Shown piece by piece: positions 52,576 to 57,753 of a stretch of 57,753 nt of DNA. Each line of letters opens with the position of its first letter. Within the stretch, counting starts at the first letter, position 1. The notes beneath the pieces are model-generated. The model was not told the origin of the DNA, did not search any database, and worked only from the letters and a program-made list of their open reading frames with translations. The DNA is from Desulfosudis oleivorans. Its GTDB lineage: Bacteria > Desulfobacterota > Desulfobacteria > Desulfobacterales > SURF-7. Both the position numbers and the translations under genes were made by a program. Location: contig DYJD01000037.1 of NCBI GenBank assembly GCA_020723325.1, positions 1 through 57,753 on the forward strand, given 5' to 3'.

Positions 52576-53469
52576 TTGGTGAAAGAACCCGAAAAATCGA
52601 ATCATCCGGTCATCGCCTTCGTCATCGGCGCCTTTTTCATCGCGCTGATCCTGATCGTGCTGGCAGGGGTCATTCACCATCTGACTGTTTCCCCCCATGG
52701 TCCCGGACTTCTAAAACCTTTATTGAGCCGGTATCAAGAGCAGCAGAAATCCGAGCTGTTGGACCAGGCCCGGCGTTTGGAAGAGGCGGAAATCCACAGG
52801 CATTTCCACAATCCGGCCGAAGCACTACCGAAACTGCCTGAAAATTTGCGACCCACTTGTTTCATTTGCCACTCGGATTTCCCCCACAGCAAAAACAAAA
52901 GAATCCGCTCCCTGATGAACATCCATACCCAGTTCTTTGTATGTGAAACCTGTCATATTAAAAAACATCCTGATATGACCGTTGTTTACAAATGGCATAA
53001 CCCCCTTGAAGAAAATTCCCAAGGACCTTTTTACGGTACTAGCTACCTGCCGGACACGAACTATCTTTCCACCGGGAAGGATTATTTGGCCAAAATCACA
53101 CCTTTCTTCAAATCCAAAGAAACCGGCCAGCTCATCCCTGCCATCCAGATCCAGGACACTCCCATGGCTAAGGACTACATGAAGGTAAGGGACAAACTCA
53201 GCCCGGAGATGAGAGAAGGAATTAAAAATAAATTTCATGAAAAGATCAGACCCCAAGGTCATGAGTGCTATAAATGCCACACGGAAAACGGCATTTTACC
53301 CTTTCAGGAACTGGACTTCACAGATAATCGTATTGCAAACCTCATTCAGCTCGATATTGTGGGCATGCTGCAGCGCTATAACGAATTCTATTTACCGGAA
53401 TTGTTTGCGGACCCCTCCCAGTATAATCAAACATCGCCCCCGGGTCGCCAGGACCACAGCTTCAGATAG
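52576..53469 (+). CDS. membrane-anchored triheme cytochrome c
   Basis: The 297-residue protein begins with an uncleaved membrane anchor (VIAFVIGAFFIALILIVLAG) and has three heme sites, CFICH, CETCH and CYKCH, the last near residue 232. Several other His residues may ligate the irons. Start codons TTG 52576 (8 bases after GGAAGGA) or GTG 52579 are possible. It is the third subunit of the quinone-to-cytochrome module. Its last 43 bases overlap the convergent flavoprotein gene, which is a long overlap for two opposite genes. Confidence 0.82.
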   Translation: MVKEPEKSNHPVIAFVIGAFFIALILIVLAGVIHHLTVSPHGPGLLKPLLSRYQEQQKSELLDQARRLEEAEIHRHFHNPAEALPKLPENLRPTCFICHSDFPHSKNKRIRSLMNIHTQFFVCETCHIKKHPDMTVVYKWHNPLEENSQGPFYGTSYLPDTNYLSTGKDYLAKITPFFKSKETGQLIPAIQIQDTPMAKDYMKVRDKLSPEMREGIKNKFHEKIRPQGHECYKCHTENGILPFQELDFTDNRIANLIQLDIVGMLQRYNEFYLPELFADPSQYNQTSPPGRQDHSFR

Positions 53470-54920
53470 TCCGGAAAGGCCTCGGGCTTGTAAATGGACT
53501 TGCCGGCCAGGAGGCGCAGGCATTCCTGGATGCCTTCGGAAATGGTGGGGTGGGGATAAATCGAAAGCAGGATTTCCCGGATGCCGATGTGCTGGTCCAT
53601 TAAAAAGGCCACGGACATGATCATGCTGGAGACTTGCGGGCCTGCGGCGCGCATGCCCAGGATTTTCCGGTCGGCGTCGTCGCTGACGATGATCTTGGCA
53701 AAGCCGCGCAAAGCGCGCATGGCGATGGCCCGGGGCAGCAGGATATTATCATGGTAGGCGGCGCGGTAGGCGATTTTCTGGCGGCGGCAGGCCCTTTCGC
53801 TGAGCCCCACCGAGGCCACGGCCGGATTAAAAAACATGACCGTGGACATATTGCGATAGTTCAGAGGCCGGGGATTTTCGCCGCACATGTGTTCCACGGC
53901 ATGGCGGCCTTCGCCCTCGGCAATGTTTATCAGGGCCGGATGATGGGTCACGTCGCCCACGGCATAGATATTGTCCGTAACACGGTTGTTCTCATCGGTC
54001 TTAAGGTAGTCGGTGGTCTGCTGGGGAACCCCGGCGTGCTCCAAATTCAAGTGGGCCAGGGCGGGCTTGCGGCCCACGGCCATGAGTACGGCATCAGCCG
54101 CAACGGTTTCCCTGCGGCCGTCAGTGAGATCCAGGATCACTTCCACCCCATGGTCATGCCGGATGACCTCCCGCAGCCGGGCGGAATGATGAATCATAAC
54201 TCCGCTGCGCAGCAAACCGGTATGGACGAATTCGCTGACATCATCATCCTCGTAGGGAATGACCCGGTCCATGTGATCCACCAGATGAACCCTGGTCTGA
54301 CCGAAGTTTGCAAAAATGGTGGCGTATTCGCATCCGATGATGCCCGCGCCGATGATTACCAGGCGTCTGGGAAAGGTTTTCAGGTTCAGGACCCCGTCGG
54401 AATCCAGGATCCGCACCTGGTCCGGCTCAAGGCCTTGGATCTGCCGGGGCCGGGAACCGGTTGCGATGATGAAGTCTTGGGCGTGGATCTGTTCCACTCG
54501 TTCCCTGGATGTGATTCGCAAGGTGTGCTTGGATAGGAATACCCCCTGCCCCTGCTTCAGGGTCAAGGACCCGGCGCATTGGCGCCGGCCAGGGGCAAAA
54601 GTTTGGATCTGGGCCAGCATCTGGGACTGCTTTTCCCCCACGGCCTGAAGAACCGTCTTGCGCACGGCTTCAAAATCCACTTGCAGTCCTGTCGCATGGT
54701 AACCCCGGTCCTGTTTGGCGGCAATGGAATAATCCTTGGACAACTCCCACATGGTCTTGGAAGCCAAAGCCCCCCATTTTACGCCGGCCCCGCCGATTTC
54801 TCCTGCTTCCACAATACACACCTTCTTGCCGAAATCAAAGGCGCGCATGGCCGCTGCAAAGCCTCCCGGACCGCAGCCGATCACACACAAATCGAATTTT
54901 TCCATTTGAGCTGAGTTCAT
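53427..54920 (-). CDS. pyridine nucleotide oxidoreductase, transhydrogenase-like, lacking redox cysteines
   Basis: ATG 54920 (or 54905) gives about 497 residues with the FAD/NAD fold of the lipoamide dehydrogenase/SthA family: LCVIGCGPGGFAAAMRAFDFG, a central IIGAGIIGCEYATIFANFG (second Rossmann), NIYAVGDVT and a C-terminal IYPHPTISEGIQE with the His-Glu pair. The redox region GGAGVKWGALASKTMWEL has neither Cys of the CxxxxC disulfide; E. coli SthA keeps the first. It is probably a flavin-only transhydrogenase or NAD(P)H oxidoreductase. An ORF opening at 54992 is not a good start. Confidence 0.85.
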   Translation of the reverse strand: MNSAQMEKFDLCVIGCGPGGFAAAMRAFDFGKKVCIVEAGEIGGAGVKWGALASKTMWELSKDYSIAAKQDRGYHATGLQVDFEAVRKTVLQAVGEKQSQMLAQIQTFAPGRRQCAGSLTLKQGQGVFLSKHTLRITSRERVEQIHAQDFIIATGSRPRQIQGLEPDQVRILDSDGVLNLKTFPRRLVIIGAGIIGCEYATIFANFGQTRVHLVDHMDRVIPYEDDDVSEFVHTGLLRSGVMIHHSARLREVIRHDHGVEVILDLTDGRRETVAADAVLMAVGRKPALAHLNLEHAGVPQQTTDYLKTDENNRVTDNIYAVGDVTHHPALINIAEGEGRHAVEHMCGENPRPLNYRNMSTVMFFNPAVASVGLSERACRRQKIAYRAAYHDNILLPRAIAMRALRGFAKIIVSDDADRKILGMRAAGPQVSSMIMSVAFLMDQHIGIREILLSIYPHPTISEGIQECLRLLAGKSIYKPEAFPDYLKLWSWRPGGDV

Positions 54921-55285
54921 ATTGTTGGTCTTGTAGCATAGCCCTTCCCGGCCTGACAAGTCTTGACCATATTTCCCGCGGGGGAATTGCATGTAGCTTT
55001 TTCGGGGTCGGGGTCAGTGAAACGGACAAAAGGGGACAAAAATGACAGACACTTTATGCGTTACGATAATTTTATCTTTTCCTTGAATTGCTAAATCAAG
55101 ATTTATCAAAGCCGGATGCTCTGAAGGGGTACTAAAAAAAGTCAATCGGGGGGAGTTAAGGAGTTAATGGAATATCAAACAGTGCCGTTCAATGGCATGG
55201 TGCGATTGATTGGAAATCATCGACTTCGATTCACTTTGGTTAATAAAAATAGTGGTTTTTTGATACTGCTTCTTGGTGAAACTAT
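54921..55285. other. intergenic region between flavoprotein and RAYT gene
   Basis: This 365-base gap holds a purine-rich stretch near 55009-55045 (ggggtcagtgaaacgg, ggacaaaagg ggacaaaaat) often seen flanking transposase genes, and the small frame at 55167-55313. I see no RNA gene. Confidence 0.4.
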
Positions 55286-55313
55286 TTATTCAGTGAGACG
55301 CTTCAATGAGTAA
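55167..55313 (+). CDS. possible 48-aa ORF
   Basis: ATG 55167 is preceded by GGGGGGAG and AAGGAG and opens 48 codons (MEYQTVPFNGMVRLIGNHRL at the start, then beta-like residues). The end overlaps the RAYT gene 3' end on the other strand. It looks plausible as a small beta-type protein, but there is no family evidence. Confidence 0.25.
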   Translation: MEYQTVPFNGMVRLIGNHRLRFTLVNKNSGFLILLLGETIYSVRRFNE

Positions 55314-56059
55314 AGTCCTTTCAAACCGGATATGGGTTTGGGTTTCTTTTCCTTGTCTGCTTGGAATAGATCCTTGACGCGCAAATACTGTTGCCGCACA
55401 AAGTCCTTGGAGCCGATGATACCGGAATCGGTGAAATAGCGGGTGCGATATAGGAAGCGGTCCGCGCGCGTGATCCGGTAGCCCTTTTTGCGCTCCCTTT
55501 CCACGGTTTTCTGCTGGGCATGATAGCCGATGGAATTCCAACGGTATTCCTCCGGCTTTGACACCAGCCCGGCCCGCACCGGGTTGAGGTCGATATAGGC
55601 CAGACAGTTGATCAATGTTTCGCCTTTCTCTACGATCAGACTCTTGAAACGGCCGCCCCAGAAGAACCCCCTGCGGTTATGGCCTTTATTGTAATAGCGC
55701 GAGAAAGTCTGCTTGAGTTCTTTACCGAATTCGGAAAGACTGGCCCATTTGTGTTTTAAAAAGGGGATCTGGCCGTCAATAAGGATCTTGTCCTTACCGT
55801 AAAGTCGCTCATAATGCTTTTTAACATCCTCGTCCGAAATGGATTTTTCCGGCATCATTCTGAGTAACAAATGGAAATGATTTGACATTATTGTATAGCC
55901 AAAAATTTCCACAAAATAAATCCGGCTGAGCCGTCGGATCAGATCCACCAGGAAATCCTTTTCCACATCCCCCAATGGAAATCCGTCCAGGGCCGTTCTG
56001 GACATGATATGATACACCGCCGGTTCATCCGGAATCACAATCCGCGCGCTTTGTGGCAT
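55286..56059 (-). mobile_element. REP-associated tyrosine transposase (RAYT, Y1_Tnp)
   Basis: The gene starts at ATG 56059 with AGGAGG 7 bases before it (an in-frame ATG at 56077 is weaker) and encodes 257 residues. It has the HUH motif in FGYTIMSNHFHLLLRMM (about 75-90), a Tyr-bearing helix LKQTFSRYYNKGHNRRGFFW, and the family marks GGRFKS and YIDLNPVRAGL. RAYTs are single-copy relatives of IS200/IS605 transposases that move REP palindromes and are usually kept as domesticated genes. No terminal inverted repeats bound this copy. Confidence 0.88.
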
Positions 56060-56266
56060 ATCCCACCTCCTGTTCAATTAACCAATTTAAATAAAACCAT
56101 ATTATGATCGATACTATCGGTTTCAGTGATTCATTACGCCCATTCCGAATCCCTATATAAACCCTTCATAAACCTAATCGAATTGAATTGTAAGTCATAT
56201 TTCGACTGTCCCTGTCTTCTTTTGCTGCATCAACTTTCGAATTACCATGTTCCGCATATAATAATA

Positions 56267-56926
56267 TCAACCTGTTATTATATAATTATTGCAGTACCAC
56301 TCATTTAACTGGCAATTCATTAATGCTATCTCCATGAACTGCTTGATTACTTTCTTATTTAGAAATACTGATATACTAGATACAGATTCATAAGCTAAAG
56401 TGTGCATTGAAAACAGAATAGCATCCTCTTCTTTCTGAGCAACTTTTTTTGCATACGGAAATAGCGCTTTGGGGTTAACAGACCCCTCATTTGTTACAAT
56501 TGTAGGATCATAACATTTTTTTGCAATATCAATGAAATTTAAATCGTTTACGTTAGCTTTGAACAAAAAGCCAATTTTGACCCTCTCATACATAATCGAG
56601 TAATCGGCTATTTCGAAAAAAAACGACTCATAAAGATCGTATGATTTCTCATCAAGTTTGAGTTTGAAACGATTTCCTCTATTTTCGGATACAATTTTTT
56701 TCCATTTGTCCATGAATGATTTATCTCTATTTTCCGAGACATATAAAAATAAATCCTGTGAAACATTTAGTAATGGGTTGACAACATTATCGAATATCTG
56801 TTTTCTTTGAAAATGATTAATTTTATTTGCTTCTATCGGGGGAAAAAAATCCATTTCAAAATGATTATATTTGCAAACTCCTTGCATGATCTCAGAAATA
56901 AATCCATCTCTAAATTTCCTATTCAT
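56267..56926 (-). CDS. putative immunity protein for the RHS toxin
   Basis: This 219-residue soluble protein has no recognised family. It is rich in Lys, Phe, Asn and Ile and is encoded by strongly AT-rich DNA, unlike the rest of the window. It begins 12 bases after the stop of the RHS gene on the same strand, the usual place of an immunity gene for a polymorphic toxin. I infer the role from position and composition only. The ribosome site is AGGAT before ATG 56926. Confidence 0.6.
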   Translation of the reverse strand: MNRKFRDGFISEIMQGVCKYNHFEMDFFPPIEANKINHFQRKQIFDNVVNPLLNVSQDLFLYVSENRDKSFMDKWKKIVSENRGNRFKLKLDEKSYDLYESFFFEIADYSIMYERVKIGFLFKANVNDLNFIDIAKKCYDPTIVTNEGSVNPKALFPYAKKVAQKEEDAILFSMHTLAYESVSSISVFLNKKVIKQFMEIALMNCQLNEWYCNNYIITG

Positions 56927-56938
56927 AATTGTATCCTA

Positions 56939-57753
56939 TTAAAAATCCCATTTACCAACTTCTATTTGCTTTTTGATTTCTGGTGCAATCGGTTTTTTTA
57001 TTGCCTTTTTCTTATAGTAGCACTCGCTGTCAAAGATTTGGGCTGTTAGAATCAATACAGCATGAACTGCTTTTCTTGCTGCATCATCGCCAAATAAATT
57101 GCTATAATATGGTATCTTTGGAGCTGGACCATAATGACCAGCAAATTGCAGTACTCGAAGTAAATGATGGAATAACCGATGGAATTGGCGATGAAAGTTT
57201 GCAGGTATTTTCATTTGGTTAGAACCAATATCTAAACCACCAATAAAAATCGGCACAAGATGATGCGAATTCGTGAATGTCGATGCGCCAGCTTTGCAAA
57301 GTCCAGCCCTTGCTCTTTTATAATTTTTCCATGATCTCTGCGCATCTTTTGACCTCTTGATATTGTCCATCAAGGCATGCGATACGCTAAATTCAATTAT
57401 AGAAGTAAAAAACTTACCACTTGGATCTACATAGTTGATTGGATTATCATGTGTATAGGCATATCTATTTAAACTGAGCGGATTAAAAATATCTCCTTCC
57501 CATGTGTCTTGGCTAATGAATCTTCCTGACTCTTTGTGATAAAACCGCGCCCTCAGATAATAGAGTGCCGCATTTGGATCATACTGCTCTCCGGCGAACA
57601 AGTAGTTGTTGACAGTAGTGCCACTTTGACCGATGACCACACCGAAGGCGTCATATACATAGCCGTCGGTCACGGCGGCATCGGAGCCGCTGAGCTGTCT
57701 GGTGGAGAGCTGGCCGTCATAATGGTAGTAGGAAGAGTTCGGCCCGCGTTTCT
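56939..57753 (-). CDS. RHS/YD-repeat polymorphic toxin, C-terminal part (5' end beyond window)
   Basis: The reading frame is open to the window edge. From there it shows YD-type repeat residues (SYYHYDGQLSTRQLSG) and then the RHS core: YLFAGEQYDPNAALYYLRAR, FYHKESGRFISQDTW and LNRYAYTHDNPINYVDPSG. After DPSG the sequence changes to a variable tip of about 155 residues containing NSHHLVPIFIGG then NQMKIPANFHRQFHRLFHH, an HH...N...H...H layout like HNH/AHH-type nuclease toxins. DNA becomes AT-rich at the tip, as expected for exchange of toxin modules. The first part of the protein is missing here. Confidence 0.88.
   Translation of the reverse strand, partial: KRGPNSSYYHYDGQLSTRQLSGSDAAVTDGYVYDAFGVVIGQSGTTVNNYLFAGEQYDPNAALYYLRARFYHKESGRFISQDTWEGDIFNPLSLNRYAYTHDNPINYVDPSGKFFTSIIEFSVSHALMDNIKRSKDAQRSWKNYKRARAGLCKAGASTFTNSHHLVPIFIGGLDIGSNQMKIPANFHRQFHRLFHHLLRVLQFAGHYGPAPKIPYYSNLFGDDAARKAVHAVLILTAQIFDSECYYKKKAIKKPIAPEIKKQIEVGKWDF

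Overview
The window reads as a piece of a Desulfobacterota (former Deltaproteobacteria) chromosome, probably a strictly anaerobic, sulfate-reducer-like or syntrophic organism. The basis is gene content: a MetV/MetF methylene-tetrahydrofolate reductase pair next to membrane heme b and iron-sulfur subunits, a tetraheme c3-type cytochrome, an octaheme cytochrome with its own cytochrome b, a pair of oxygen-sensitive 2-hydroxyacyl-CoA dehydratase-type subunits, a PEP-CTERM surface protein and many large signalling proteins. Gram-negative envelope genes (O-antigen ligase, heptosyltransferase-like GT9, LolC/E, Mpl) support a diderm. The genus cannot be fixed from the sequence. No rRNA, tRNA, CRISPR array or prophage was found.

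Layout, left to right. 1-379: repeat-rich intergenic DNA with a decayed reading frame. 380-2670: two HgdA/HgdB-like subunits. 2679-8708: a 2009-residue sensor (kinase-like domain, AAA ATPase, helical repeats, GAF, PAS, histidine kinase, receiver). 8918-9565: PEP-CTERM protein. 10070-12838: cyclophilin, ERCC4-type nuclease, diguanylate cyclase. 12847-17141: a tightly overlapping four-gene operon (DUF3348, MotA/ZorA-like DUF802 protein with a long coiled-coil tail, MotB/ZorB-like OmpA protein, DUF2894), in effect an ion-driven stator module of unknown purpose. 17225-24446: UbiB-type kinase, XRE-like and MarR regulators, short-chain dehydrogenase with two unknown proteins, moaA and adk. 24631-30482: B12-type radical SAM protein and LPS assembly genes, plus a 55-residue zinc ribbon protein.

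30585-35024: orphan TAXI lipoprotein, FAH-family enzyme, and a four-gene run (DUF3795/DUF3786, YprB-like nuclease, DUF4405 cytochrome-like protein, YjbQ). 35167-39849: tetraheme cytochrome c, MetV, heme b membrane protein, HdrC-like ferredoxin, MetF and a LolC/E permease in one direction. This arrangement suggests that methyl-THF/methylene-THF chemistry is wired to the membrane. 39900-46990: TMTC-like glycosyltransferase, mpl, sirtuin, hemL, divergent KptA, FosX. 47214-50296: HD-GYP protein with a large insertion, DUF4332 protein. 50514-53469: octaheme cytochrome c / cytochrome b / triheme cytochrome c operon. 53427-54920: a transhydrogenase-like flavoprotein without redox cysteines. 55286-56059: a RAYT transposase. 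56267-57753: an AT-rich putative immunity gene and the 3' end of an RHS polymorphic toxin that runs off the window.

The strongest candidates for something undescribed are the stator-like operon at 12847-17141 and the membrane-wired MetVF cluster at 35167-38605. The RHS toxin tip with its immunity gene comes next.
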